Shown here one piece after another: positions 7,756-20,178 of a stretch of DNA of 20,288 bases. Both the position numbers and the translations under genes were made by a program. The first letter of the stretch is position 1, and the number at the start of each line of letters is the position of its first letter. The notes below the pieces were generated by a model. That model made no database searches, had not been told where the DNA came from, and saw only the letters and a program-made list of their open reading frames with translations. The DNA is from Larix sibirica (lineage: Eukaryota; Streptophyta; Pinopsida; Pinales; Pinaceae), in the NCBI GenBank assembly GCA_004151065.3, contig NWUY0300011935.1, positions 4,555 to 24,842 of the forward strand, read 5' to 3'.

Positions 7756-7990
7756 GATGTTTTCTCCAATATTTCTACCCATCCCCACCCCTACCTTCGC
7801 CTCTAGCCTCATGTTATGTTTCCTCTAAACCCCCCCCACCCTCTTATCACCACCCACCGTCATACTATGTTTTATCTAATATCACCCCCCACCCCCACTC
7901 CCTTGTCCTCACGCTCATAAGAGGGTGGGGGGTAAGGGAAGATATTAGAGGAAACATAGTATGAGGGTGGGGATGGGAGGAAATAAGAGG
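7756..7990. repeat. C/G-rich fold-back minisatellite
   Basis: Three head-to-tail degenerate units on the plus strand are anchored by ATGTTTTCTC (7757), ATGTTTCCTC (7816) and ATGTTTTATC (7867), each followed by CCCACCC-type runs. A fourth unit lies inverted at about 7924-7990. The last direct and the inverted unit can pair: CCTCTTAT 7840-7847 with 7983-7990, CATACTATGT 7861-7870 with 7954-7963, TAATATC 7878-7884 with 7941-7947, and ACCCCCCACC 7884-7893 with 7924-7933, leaving a loop of about 30 bases. The G runs could also form quadruplexes. The C-rich reading frame over it is low-complexity and not a gene. Confidence 0.8.
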
Positions 7991-9841
7991 AACTTTGCAT
8001 ATATTGTGATTTAATTGTAAAGTGTTTGAAAAAAATGTTTATATGCTCAATAAAATTGTGCCACGATTTGATTTTAGAGTCCATATTATAGTTAATTTAC
8101 CATACCATATCCCATTGTAGATTACAACTTGATCTATTAGTGAAATACACATATACACAAAGAAACATGCTAACAAGAAATCCAACCAAATGAGTGGGCC
8201 ATTGGATAACCAATCACAAACATTAGTGTTGCAGATAAAAAAATCCTAATAGCTAGGGTTGGGACTATAACATATCATATTCAAAGAATAACAATATTTT
8301 TTTACAAAAGCTATATTTTCATCATTTGCAAGTAACTATTGAATGGTAGGAAGGTAAAATACTTGGTTCTAAAGGTTGTATTGAGATATCCTTTGTATGT
8401 CGATCCATATTTTCCTTTTTTCCAATCTGATTTGAATTCTAAATCTTGCAAACAAAGTAGAGAAGAATGCCTTCCTCAAACACAAATGGTTACACAAAAT
8501 CATATATAAATAAATTACTAGCTTTTAACCAATTCATCAAGCAAATTGATTCACATATCTAAATACTAATTAAAACAATAGTTAATGAAGTTTTTTTGTT
8601 TGTTTGTGGGGGGGGTGGTGTCGGTGGGGGTAGGAGAGATATATTCATTTTTATTAAAATAAACAACAAATATAATACCTAATGTTTCTACCGACACTTC
8701 TCGCGCTATTTTTGGGGTTCCTCCAACCCTAGGTTACTTAAGGCATCTTCAAGATTCTGAATCCACATGAATAATCGAATGAGAAAAACTTGAGGCTTTT
8801 ATATCTCAAATCCCGCATGTAAGCTAAATGGAAAAAAAAACAAGAGTTTTGACATATCTAAAGGTCATAAATACTTGGATATTAACCCTTGTCATTACTC
8901 CAACATAAGGTTACTCAAATGATAGCTCCCTCCTCTCCACCTTTTGGTCTCAATTTATATTCCTATAAGGTGACTGAGACAATTGGTAATGGGTTTCCGA
9001 GGAGTATAGGTGTATATATCTCATGAATCAATCTCAGGATCACACACTTTTTCACGCATATATATTTTTTGCATAATTTCCAAAGGAGATGCACCTTTCA
9101 TGCTGGAAAGAACCATCCAAGACCCACCTTTACTTGAAGAAAAGAGTGTTTATGTGGAAAAAATACCAACAAACATATTTTAATCAGGAAATCACTATAA
9201 CTGGTTGATATGAATGCCATATGAGAATTAATGATTCAATAGTGTCAAATGATGCTATAACAAATGTTCCCTAATGTATGAGGTCAGAAGGAAGCTGATG
9301 GTCAAATACATTATAAACTATGGAGGAAGTTGTAATGTGAAACTTGGTGGAGTTCGAAGAAATTTAGATAATAAAAGTAGTTGTAAGAAGAACCAAGGTA
9401 TCGTATGAATTTATTCCACAAGGAAGACATACCCATGCCCAGATGTGATAGAGCATGGCTTCTAAATTAAGTACACTGATGATCCATGTGCAATGAAAAA
9501 TCATGGCCATAAAAAATATAAATGGTGGATCCATTTCATATATATATCATAGCCACAAATATATACAATGTGGATCTATGTCTCAATATATAGTAAGATA
9601 ATATCTAATGATAGGAAACTGGAAACAAACCCTTCCATCAAGTACCAATAACATGACTATGTGGTATGTCTTGCACAACTTAGGCAACAACAAAGAGGAA
9701 AAATGATACTACAAGCCCAAGGTCTTCAATACAAATCCATCGACTTATATGAATCTACACCATGTGAATAAATGATTTGAAGTTGAAAATGGGAGAACTA
9801 TTTGATTACTGGTATTTGAAGTATACTATTAAAAAATGCAA
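7991..9841. other. long AT-rich non-coding stretch
   Basis: I see no gene, RNA gene or recognisable transposon domain in these 1.85 kb. Local features are a T/G-rich low-complexity run at 8591-8635 (T7, then TTTG repeats, then G8 and G5) and short AT microsatellite runs near 9056-9070 and 9536-9548. It may consist of old LTR or MITE debris, but no terminal repeats could be defined by eye. Confidence 0.45.
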
Positions 9842-9892
9842 GACAAACCACCAATAAGGATAATGGGTGTCAAGGTACACTAGTACAATCCA
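9842..9892. repeat. 109-bp dispersed repeat, form B, cut short in copy 1
   Basis: The first 51 bases of the repeat seen complete at 20179-20287. It is interrupted by the N at 9893, after which unrelated gag sequence starts. Copy 1 thus ends inside an interspersed repeat. Confidence 0.85.
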
Positions 9893-9893
9893 N
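9893..9893. other. ambiguous base marking a sequence join
   Basis: The only N in the window. It lies exactly where the match between the two 10-kb copies stops: copy 2 goes on as ACAAGTGTGAATAG, while after the N copy 1 switches to gag. I read it as a join between two assembled pieces. Confidence 0.8.
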
Positions 9894-10336
9894 TCTGAAA
9901 TTTCTTCTTCCTCTTCCTCTTTTGCTACTATCTCCCTTGAAAGGGTCTTTAGGCTTGTTCTTTTCTTTCTGAGCAAAGCAAAGAGTTTCTGTAGTACTTT
10001 CACTTGTCTTCTTCCCAAAAGCTTTCTCTCCGTTTGCAATATTTTCTACCAGAACTTCAAAGGTGAGGTCTTTGAACTTGTCGTTTGCTTGCAAGGATTC
10101 AAGATAGTTTGAGTGACACAAATGCTGCAAGTGGAAGGTTTGTTTCATACTAGAGGCTTGAATCTTGTGCGTGATGGATTTTATTTTAGATGCGACTAAC
10201 ATAGGGTCATTATCTTTTGCTTCAAGACTAAATAACTTCAACATTAATTGAATGACTTCCATCTCAAAGTGCGAATCATACAAATCTTTTAGAGTTTTTA
10301 AGGCTTCATAACATGTCTTTGCAGGAAGAATGAGGA
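9894..10336 (-). pseudogene. Ty1/copia-type gag fragment
   Basis: The minus strand encodes about 145 residues of a copia-type gag polyprotein (UBN2-like capsid region). The start is LPAKTCYEALKTLKDLYDSH, matching the A.EAW..L...Y pattern, followed by a KLFSLEAKDNDPMLVASKI segment (L..L...E...M......I), LTFEVLVENIANGEKAFGKK, and a basic Lys/Arg-rich end, SSKRGRGRRNFR. The zinc knuckle expected next is missing because the frame runs into the N at 9893. The N-terminal part is missing because LINE-1 sequence begins at 10338; the 26 or so codons read upstream of ILPAKT come from the antisense strand of that LINE. A partial gene, not functional. This is the only sequence not shared by both 10-kb copies, apart from the right end. 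Confidence 0.8.
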
Positions 10337-10337
10337 T

Positions 10338-11827
10338 CCGGACCGGTTGGTGTGGGCTTATAATCCTACTCAGGGCTCTGTTACAGTAACTTGCTGTGGA
10401 GGAGCAAGTTACCACTTAAGGTGGCATGTTTTATTTGGCTTTGCTTGGAAAACAAGATTCTGACTTTGAAGAATATGCAAGGACGAGGAGACTTCATGGT
10501 CCAGGTATTTGTCTCTTATGTATGAGTTTGTATGAGGATGTATCACATTTTTGGGAGCTGTCATTTTTTACAGGAGGTATGGGTCTTGGTCAGAGCTAAA
10601 TTGACTCGTCTCCTTGCTTGGGATTGTGAGCATTTCACTTCTAACTTGGATAACTGTTTTGAGATCATGGGTGGAGCAGTTTTGGTGGCCCTGTTTACTC
10701 TTTGGGAGGTATGGCGTGCGAGTAATGCTCTGCTGTTTCGTGGCTTCAACCCTCGGATTGATTTGGATGTTGGGCGGATCATAGCATGGATGTCGTCTAT
10801 GGAAGAGGCCCCTGCAAAGCTGTTGGGATGGAACCGCCTTGCCTGGATGACCACTTATCATTTCCTTTCGGCTTCTTCGACGGTGCCGCTCAATCTGGGG
10901 ACTGTGGAGCTGGTATGGTTATAAGACTCGCTGCGGATCACTATTTTCATCTTTTCATGAGAGCTGGCCAGGGTTCGAACACCAGGGCCGAGTTGGTGGC
11001 TCTATGGGGTATTCTCCATTTTGCTTTGGCGCGAGGTATCTCATTAACCCACATTTCGGTGACTCCGAAGTGGGAGGACTTTGTTGCGTCCACTCCTCCT
11101 ACAACATTGGGTTCCGAGGACTCGAGAGCTGATTCAGCTGTGTGCGGTGACTCCCAGTGTATCATTGATTGGGCTCGAGGGAGGACTTTGTTGCGTCCAC
11201 TCCTCCTACAACATTGGGTCCTGAGGACTCGAGAGCTGATTCAGCTGTGTGGGGAGCTGTCTTTCTCCCACATTTTTCGGTGTCACAATGCGGAGGCCAA
11301 TAGGCTTTCTAAGCTCTTGTTGGGGCGATGGATGGTCTGGATGGTCTTATTTTTAATAAGGAATATCGGGCTGGGCTGCTGGTCAGCGACTCATATCTTG
11401 ATATCTTCTAAATATAGTGGTCATTGTTTCTTCCCCTTTCTCCAGCATCTATGGCGTGGTGCTCCCCTTCTGGTGGTTAGGGTTGGTGCTGGCGGTATCT
11501 CTGTACTTGGTATGGATCTGCAGTAACAGCAGAACCCAGTTTCTTCTGATTTTGATTTTGAGCGGTGATCCCATCCATCTGATCTGTTTGCTGTATTTCG
11601 TTTCGTTGGAACAATGCTCCCTTTGCTTTGGGATGGATGAGTGACGTTATTTACCCTGTTTTTTGAGTGTGGACCTGCTGTAACAGATGACCCTAGTTCT
11701 TTGATATTTTGATCATGCTGAACGATGTCAAATGAGATGTTCGCTCTTCTTGTAATCTGCACTGTGTTTGCTGGACACATCTTTTTCTTATTAATAAAAG
11801 GTGTTTTTTTTTTCGTGTTAAAAAAAA
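10338..11827 (+). mobile_element. LINE-1, copy 2
   Basis: Identical to 1-1490 as far as I compared. Here its left edge can be seen: gag sequence up to 10336-10337, then zf-RVT sequence at once, with GGATCC spanning the junction (10334-10339). The tail of eight A is at 11820-11827. Confidence 0.85.
10786..11526 (+). pseudogene. LINE-1 RNase H, copy 2
   Basis: The same 246-codon frame as at 449-1189, with the same N in place of the fourth acidic residue and the same internal tandem duplication (11057-11144 and 11145-11251). The broken zf-RVT frame precedes it at 10397-10924. Confidence 0.8.
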
Positions 11828-12931
11828 CCATGGATTCATTACAAAAGGAATTTAACGTGATTCTTCAGCAATTTAGAAGAGAGTGTAAGGAAATACAAAA
11901 TAGAGTCCAAAAATCTATTGAATACGATTACGTAGAATCTTATTAAATAAAGTTAATTAAATTACTTTTGGTCAAAGGATATGCCTTTTAATTGAAATTG
12001 AAAAGGTACATATGGTATTATTTAAATGCCCTATATTCATTGTATTCAACAACACTTTACATTCAACCAATAAATATATATTTGATACTTCATACATTGA
12101 GTAAATGCTTAATTTAAAGCTTCCTCTCATACCACATAAGAAGACACAAGCTTTCCATCAGGCTTTATAATAAAGAGAGGGTTTATAATAAAGAGATGAG
12201 CTTCAAGCAATTCATTATGCTCAATGGAAAATATTGAATACAATGGTTACATAGGAGAATGTTGTTTGTAAATGGTAGCCAACTCCTTTTAGAAGGGTCG
12301 TTTGACCTCTCTTAAATTTCTTCTTAACTAACTTGGAACTTGGAATGATGAAGGAAAATGCTGCTTCTTGAGGAAGAATTCAAGTAATCTTGAAATGCCA
12401 TTGAGTGATGAGAATTAGTATGAAAGAGATGTCTCTCAAATTGATTCTTGCGCCATATATTTTATCTTAATTTTTCCTTATGAAATGCAATTCATGTGTC
12501 TTCCTTTTATAGGCCAAATAGAGGTCTTCAAACAACTGGTTCATGATGTGAATGCTCCCTCTCATGGAGTGGCCTTAGGGTATAGGTATGGGGTTATTAA
12601 ATGCACAATCATGTAATTGAGGCTAATTCGAATTCCTTGGATCCAAAATGTAGTTATGAAGCTTTGAATGCACCTCCATGAAGCTGGTACATCTACACTG
12701 GTTTTAAAGGTTTTTCCGCATGATGTTGTCTGGGTTTCCTTTTGCGAACCTATGTGGGTGTACCAAAGTTTGAATTTATTTATTTATTGCCTCTTTTCAG
12801 ATGTTGAATTTGATAAAGAAGAATCTTTTTGAGATGTATGTTGCTTGTCTATGTTGTCTCTCTATAACAAACACTAAAATGACACATGCATGCAAAATTT
12901 CAGTGATAACATATACGATTAACAAACATGA
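11828..12931. other. AT-rich sequence, copy 2 of 1491-2594
   Basis: Same content as copy 1, including the 38-codon frame at 11830-11946 and the minus-strand TATA-like box at 12504-12514. No gene recognised. Confidence 0.5.
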
Positions 12932-13040
12932 GACAACCCACCAATAAGGATAATGGGTGTTAAGGTATGCTAGTACAATACAAAAAGTGTGAATATATGA
13001 TATAACATTAAACACTTATTAGAATCTATTAAGTAGGGGA
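12932..13040. repeat. 109-bp dispersed repeat, form A, copy 2
   Basis: Same sequence as 2595-2703; related at about 85% to 20179-20287. Confidence 0.8.
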
Positions 13041-13687
13041 TATTGATGAATTCACACTATCAATAACAAGGGAGCTTGCCACTGATGATTGCAAGAACCA
13101 AGATATCGAAAATGCCTTTAAATCTCAACTCCAGAATAAATGAGTTGAGGTTTATGGGATAAGATTCATCAAAAGGATGGAGTTAGGGAATCCCCCATCA
13201 ATCAACATAAGTATGAATCACGAACATGATTTAGGTTGAAAAGGTCTTGGACAAAGTTTTGCATGATCACACCACCAAGCATTCTCTCGCATGCACCAAA
13301 TGGAAATAGCACATTTGAAAAATCCTCAGAGCAACGATTGATAATGAAAGTAACTGACAGAGGTGAGGAACTCCACTAGTGATGAAATGGAACCCAAGGT
13401 ATAACACAAATCCCAATATGTGAATAAAGGTATTTCCGTCAAACACATGGGAAACCACTCATTTAGAGACCAATGATGAGATGTCATTTGTTGAGTGCAA
13501 GATAACCTACCAATTATGAAAATAGACCTAGGGTGATACCTACTCTAGTTCGATCTCTTTTGTTTGTAAGTAAGCGATATTTTATATTATATTGATGATA
13601 ACAGAGAATACGTTAGATAAGTTTTATCCCATTATCTCTTGGCCGACGAATCTTGACCCCCATACATAACCAGAACCCACAGATAGC

Positions 13688-14496
13688 CTAGAACCCAACC
13701 CCTTTGAGAGTCAATGCATCATCGCCCTTCTTGTCACCTTGCCAAAAATTCAAAACATGGTTGACAAAACTAGACTGCTCGATTACAAAATTACAAAGAA
13801 GAAGACCAGAAAATATACCTCGACCTATACCCATAACTAGAGAAATAGCCATAACAAAAAACAGAGCATAGTAGAACAACCCCAATCCTTGGAATCCTAG
13901 CGGGATAGTCAGTAAATCAGGAAACCAACTGTGAAAACCACTAGCAGAACCACCAACCGAAGCAGAGGGAGGCATCAAGTGTTGAATTCCCAACGCATTC
14001 ATGATGGCGTCGATATTCTGGTGCAACTGATTGGTTTCTCCATGGTGCTCCTTCTAGTTTTGGACAAGAAACTCATCCTCTTCTTCCTCTCCCACAGAAT
14101 GTGCCTCATGATATTCTTCATCACCCAATAATGAGCAATATTCCACTCATAAAGCCAAAGACGTTCTGCATTGCTTCCTGGGTCCATGACCCAGTCCTCC
14201 AACACCTTACTCTCTTTCTGTAGTTTCTCCTTGTCTAGTTTCTTCCATAGCCTTGCTTTGATTGCATCTAACTCATTCTGGACCTCTGATGGAAGTCCCA
14301 ATTTGAAGATGCGAGCTTCCCACACTGCGCATTTCTGGGCACGGGTGATGCACTGGCCCTTGCCAGAGGGTTTCCTCTTGGACACCCTCCATCTCTTGGC
14401 CATGCTCCCCCCTGCATCTTCAGCCTTTCCCTCCATAATATACCACACACTGATAATGCACCGTTCATTTAACATAAAAACCACAATTGCATGCAA
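13688..14496 (-). pseudogene. unrecognised frame 3' of LINE-2 RNase H, copy 2
   Basis: Identical to 3351-4159, including the frameshift. No function can be assigned. Confidence 0.4.
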
Positions 14497-14865
14497 GGAA
14501 GCTTACCGTCTTGACGAGGAGGATGGCCACCTTTCTAGGGAATAAATAGAATGTTTCTATAATCGTCCATAATTATCTTCATACCACCATTGATTTCAAC
14601 CCCTCGAGCGATATTACCTTCCATATTTGTTCCCAGTGGGTCTCTTGATCCGCCACCACCAGTACTCATCACTTCTCCTGCGACCATTCTCATCCAAATG
14701 AATGTATTCTTCCCTTCCATAATGAAATTTAAAGCCTCATTACCTATCCCTGTACCTTCACATCTGTCAGACCTTCGTGCTGGCATGAGATCCTTTACAC
14801 CACATGGAAACTCATCAGCCCTCCTGATGTCCGAGCGTACCACCCTCTTCATGACTTGACATATA

Positions 14866-15381
14866 TCAGGTGAGTTGGGCTTCACATGTTTCCCTAAGCA
14901 TCCCATCATTTAATTCTTCCCACGATTCTACCATGTTATTCCTACGGCTTTGGGTCCCTATGTTCTCCACTAGGTCCACCACAACATTACCATCTCTCCT
15001 GATGTGGCTGATGTAGAGAGACAATGGGGCCATGAGGAGGCCAACAAACCTTTCTAGATGGCATTCCAACCTCCAATTTGTCCCTACCTTTGAATATGAT
15101 GTTTTGTTATGATTGCGTATGGGCATATACATGATAACCTTCGAGTCCCCTTCCACTATTAGAGGGGTCCAATTTTTCTTGTGAGCCATTATTAGAACAT
15201 GGAGAAGACCTTCTACTTCCACAACATTGTTTGAATCGAACCCAATGTACCCCATACTAAAACTCATCAACCTTCCATTGTGATATCGGATAATGCCGCC
15301 ATACCTTGCCGGTCCCGGATTCCCATTTGATGCCCCATCAAAATTCAGTTTGAAGAAGCCCGCTGGGGGGGAAACTAATCG
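14866..15381 (-). pseudogene. LINE-2 RNase H, copy 2
   Basis: The same 171-codon open stretch as at 4529-5044, with all four catalytic acidic residues present and no difference from copy 1. Confidence 0.85.
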
Positions 15382-17473
15382 TTAGGACTAGAATTAGCCA
15401 GGTGATGGGGCTTAGGATGATTGAAACATTGCAAAGTCCCCAGGATACCCCAGGATTGCAGAATGAAGGATTTGACCCCCTTAGCTTCCCAATATGACAC
15501 TTCCCAAGATTACGTTTTGATGGATTTTATCATTTTAGCCTTGATAATGTCCCATACCCTTTCCTTGGAGCTTGATTTTCCTTTGAATGTCCTGGAATTT
15601 CTCTCTCTCCATATCTCCCATACTAGGAAACTCGAGAAAATTTTCCATAGCTGATTGACAATGGGATTTTGGAATGGGTTTTTTGTCCAGTTTCTAATAG
15701 TCAGGTTGGGGTGCCCTCTTTTCCGGTTGGATCTCCTGAAGCAAGCGACTCCTCTGTCCCATAATTGTGTAGACAAGGAGCACAAGTCCAAGAGGTGATT
15801 CAAGGTTTCATCAGCATATGCACATTGGTAGCATCAGTAAGGTCCTTGAATCCCCCTTTTCATCCCCTGTTAAAATTCGTCTCTTTATTAGTAGCCAAAC
15901 AAAAATTGAAAATTTTGGCCATAATTTGGCCGACCGTAAATTTTCCCATACTTGATCTTGCGGGGGGTTTCTAAACCTAGTCCATATTTCATAGGCCTCT
16001 TTGATCGAAAAATATCCCTTTGGCTTGAAGCCCCATCATGGTTTGTCATCCCCGCCATGGATTCGAATGCTCCTTTCTTGAATCGCTTCCATTGTTGAGG
16101 ATACTTCCTCTCGGGGGCCTAAACGTTCCCACCAACCTTCATGAGCCCATGCCTGGAATTTGGTGTTCCCGACCGCGTCCCCCCAAAAATAATTAACCTT
16201 CAGATTTCCCTATTATGTACATGTCTGCCTGAGGTGAGGGACATCCAAGGATTGTTCAAGAGATGAAAGTTGTTTCCAAGAATCTTCTTAGAATAGGGCC
16301 GACTCCCCATTTCTAATTTCCCATAAGCTGTTTTCTTGGACAAGATTTATACCAAGGTTTTCCATGTTCCAGATGTGGGAGTCCTGCTTGTCCTCTGAAT
16401 AATAGATAAGATATATTTTTAGCCATCCCGAGGTGTATTTACAGTGCCATAGTTTCACCCACGACTCAGAGCTATGAGTTTCCCATCCACCAGATTTTGG
16501 CACCACACACCAAATTCATCTTTTATGGGCCACGTAACCCTAGGATTCCCACCATGGTTTTTCGGGCACATATAGTCTCCCAAATTACCAAGGCCCATTT
16601 TCTATGTTCACTGGCCTTGCTCCAGAGAAATTTCCGCTGAATGTTCCTGATCTCTTTTAAAACAACCTTGGGGGGAGGCATTGCGAAGAATAGGTAACCT
16701 GACATTGCTTGGATAACATATTTGACCAAGACCATCCTGCTAGCAAGGTTGAGAGGTCTGAAGGTCCATCTTTCCAGTATTTTCCTCATCCTGTCCAAAA
16801 GTTTAGTCCATGATCCTTTCCGAACTATTGAGTCTGCTAGAGGATCCCCTAAGTATTTGGATGGAAGGGAGCTCTATTGAAAGCCGAGAATACAACAGAT
16901 ATAAAGTCTGGTCACCTGAGGAGTATTAAGGAAGAACACTTGGGATTTCCGCTCATTTACCTCCATGCTCGAGGAAACTCCAAATATATGGAGGCACCGC
17001 TTGATGGCCCTCCCCTCCTGCACTTGAGGATGACCCATTAGCATAGTGTTTTCCACAAATTTTTGGTGGGATCGACGGTCCACTGATGGGTACATTTGCA
17101 ACACCTTGAGATCCTGACTAGCCGCCTTGATGGACTTTCCTAGACCTTCAGCCACAAGAAAAAAAAAATGGGGATAGAGCATATCGTTTCCTAATTCCTA
17201 TGGACGGTCTGATAAGGCTCATTGGAGCCCCATTTACTAGAACCCGAATGCCCTCAACACCTCACGTATGTACTGCAACCTAAGCTTATCATAGTCATTT
17301 TCAATATCAAGTTTCAACATCATCCCTGGGATCCTTTCTATTTTGAGGGAGTGGATAACTTCATGAACAAGAATTATGCCGTCCATTATCTGGCGTCCTT
17401 CCACAAACCCTGACTACTCTGGAGAGATCAAGTTGGGTAGTATGGGATCCAATCTATTCTAGGTCGATCTCTT

Positions 17474-20178
17474 AGAGAAATATGTTATAGTTTATAAGAT
17501 ATGACCCACTAAAGAGAAGTCAATAAGGACTTTCCACAATAGCATGAGTAAAGAATATTAGCAATGTTGTAAATAAGTCTGACTTGCCAATAGGGAGGGA
17601 TGACATAGATGGTCAATTTTTTTTAGAAATGGCCAAAACAGGCTAAAGAAAACACTTGAAAATAAGCATGACACAATGGTGGCTTAGGCATCATTTAACT
17701 CAAGAAGGAATTATGATATAAATATGCATCACATGAGGCATTAACATATTCTACATAATTATTGGAACAATAACCAATTGGAAAAGCAAAGCTCAAAGAT
17801 CACAGTTTGGATCCTAAGGAAATACTATGATCGAGGTTGTTGAGAAGACTCAAATCTTGGTGCTTTGCTCAAGGGTGACACAATTTGCTACCACATATAA
17901 AATTAAAATCCCAATCCTTTCCCCCTTTACTTTTTCTAATATTTGTTTTTTTGTGTATTTATCATATTAAAAAAAGCCTGAAAAAAAAAAAGAATGCCAT
18001 AATACAATGGGTAAAATAAGTGTCGCAGGGCATGTAACTACGTTCCAAGTGCACAGAACATACCTATGAAAAATATACTATTGAGGCTGAGGGATGTTTT
18101 CTCCAATATTTCTACCCATCCCCACCCCTACCTTCGCCTCTAGCCTCATGTTATGTTTCCTCTAAACCCCCCCCACCCTCTTATCACCACCCACCGTCAT
18201 ACTATGTTTTATCTAATATCACCCCCCACCCCCACTCCCTTGTCCTCACGCTCATAAGAGGGTGGGGGGTAAGGGAAGATATTAGAGGAAACATAGTATG
18301 AGGGTGGGGATGGGAGGAAATAAGAGGAACTTTGCATATATTGTGATTTAATTGTAAAGTGTTTGAAAAAAATGTTTATATGCTCAATAAAATTGTGCCA
18401 CGATTTGATTTTAGAGTCCATATTATAGTTAATTTACCATACCATATCCCATTGTAGATTACAACTTGATCTATTAGTGAAATACACATATACACAAAGA
18501 AACATGCTAACAAGAAATCCAACCAAATGAGTGGGCCATTGGATAACCAATCACAAACATTAGTGTTGCAGATAAAAAAATCCTAATAGCTAGGGTTGGG
18601 ACTATAACATATCATATTCAAAGAATAACAATATTTTTTTACAAAAGCTATATTTTCATCATTTGCAAGTAACTATTGAATGGTAGGAAGGTAAAATACT
18701 TGGTTCTAAAGGTTGTATTGAGATATCCTTTGTATGTCGATCCATATTTTCCTTTTTTCCAATCTGATTTGAATTCTAAATCTTGCAAACAAAGTAGAGA
18801 AGAATGCCTTCCTCAAACACAAATGGTTACACAAAATCATATATAAATAAATTACTAGCTTTTAACCAATTCATCAAGCAAATTGATTCACATATCTAAA
18901 TACTAATTAAAACAATAGTTAATGAAGTTTTTTTGTTTGTTTGTGGGGGGGGTGGTGTCGGTGGGGGTAGGAGAGATATATTCATTTTTATTAAAATAAA
19001 CAACAAATATAATACCTAATGTTTCTACCGACACTTCTCGCGCTATTTTTGGGGTTCCTCCAACCCTAGGTTACTTAAGGCATCTTCAAGATTCTGAATC
19101 CACATGAATAATCGAATGAGAAAAACTTGAGGCTTTTATATCTCAAATCCCGCATGTAAGCTAAATGGAAAAAAAAACAAGAGTTTTGACATATCTAAAG
19201 GTCATAAATACTTGGATATTAACCCTTGTCATTACTCCAACATAAGGTTACTCAAATGATAGCTCCCTCCTCTCCACCTTTTGGTCTCAATTTATATTCC
19301 TATAAGGTGACTGAGACAATTGGTAATGGGTTTCCGAGGAGTATAGGTGTATATATCTCATGAATCAATCTCAGGATCACACACTTTTTCACGCATATAT
19401 ATTTTTTGCATAATTTCCAAAGGAGATGCACCTTTCATGCTGGAAAGAACCATCCAAGACCCACCTTTACTTGAAGAAAAGAGTGTTTATGTGGAAAAAA
19501 TACCAACAAACATATTTTAATCAGGAAATCACTATAACTGGTTGATATGAATGCCATATGAGAATTAATGATTCAATAGTGTCAAATGATGCTATAACAA
19601 ATGTTCCCTAATGTATGAGGTCAGAAGGAAGCTGATGGTCAAATACATTATAAACTATGGAGGAAGTTGTAATGTGAAACTTGGTGGAGTTCGAAGAAAT
19701 TTAGATAATAAAAGTAGTTGTAAGAAGAACCAAGGTATCGTATGAATTTATTCCACAAGGAAGACATACCCATGCCCAGATGTGATAGAGCATGGCTTCT
19801 AAATTAAGTACACTGATGATCCATGTGCAATGAAAAATCATGGCCATAAAAAATATAAATGGTGGATCCATTTCATATATATATCATAGCCACAAATATA
19901 TACAATGTGGATCTATGTCTCAATATATAGTAAGATAATATCTAATGATAGGAAACTGGAAACAAACCCTTCCATCAAGTACCAATAACATGACTATGTG
20001 GTATGTCTTGCACAACTTAGGCAACAACAAAGAGGAAAAATGATACTACAAGCCCAAGGTCTTCAATACAAATCCATCGACTTATATGAATCTACACCAT
20101 GTGAATAAATGATTTGAAGTTGAAAATGGGAGAACTATTTGATTACTGGTATTTGAAGTATACTATTAAAAAATGCAA
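17474..20178. other. AT-rich non-coding stretch, copy 2
   Basis: Counterpart of 7137-9841. It contains the fold-back minisatellite at 18093-18327 and the T/G-rich run at 18928-18972. No gene recognised. Confidence 0.5.
18093..18327. repeat. C/G-rich fold-back minisatellite, copy 2
   Basis: Same arrangement of direct and inverted units as at 7756-7990, with no difference seen, including the length of the C and G runs. Confidence 0.8.

Larger units (their letters stand above)
1..9892. repeat. 10-kb direct repeat, copy 1
   Basis: This block matches 10338-20229 base for base at a constant offset of 10337, apart from two substitutions I found: 5259 (C here, A in copy 2) and 5561 (G here, A in copy 2). 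It starts at the first base of the window and ends directly before the ambiguous base at 9893. The ends are not TG...CA and there is no LTR structure, so it is not a long terminal repeat. The most economical reading is a second contig or haplotype of the same locus placed beside copy 2. A true recent segmental duplication is the alternative. Confidence 0.95.
13560..17453 (-). mobile_element. LINE-2, copy 2
   Basis: Same element as 3223-7116, bounded by the same imperfect target-site duplications at 13540-13559 and 17454-17473. RT remnant 16874-17453 with FVEN at 17048-17059, connection region 16523-16798, zf-RVT about 15510-16077, RNase H 14866-15381, unrecognised 3' frame 13688-14496. It differs from copy 1 at 15596 (A, giving RERNSRTF) and at 15898 (A). 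Confidence 0.85.

Noticed and set aside
7872-8084. Minus-strand 70-codon frame rich in Pro, Ser and Tyr as a small secreted or cell-wall protein
   Set aside because: It is translation of the C/G-rich fold-back repeat; the composition follows the DNA repeat and there is no signal peptide or conserved motif.
9870-10415. The 181-codon minus-strand frame as one intact protein
   Set aside because: Its first 26 or so codons are antisense LINE-1 sequence and its end runs through the N; only the middle is gag.
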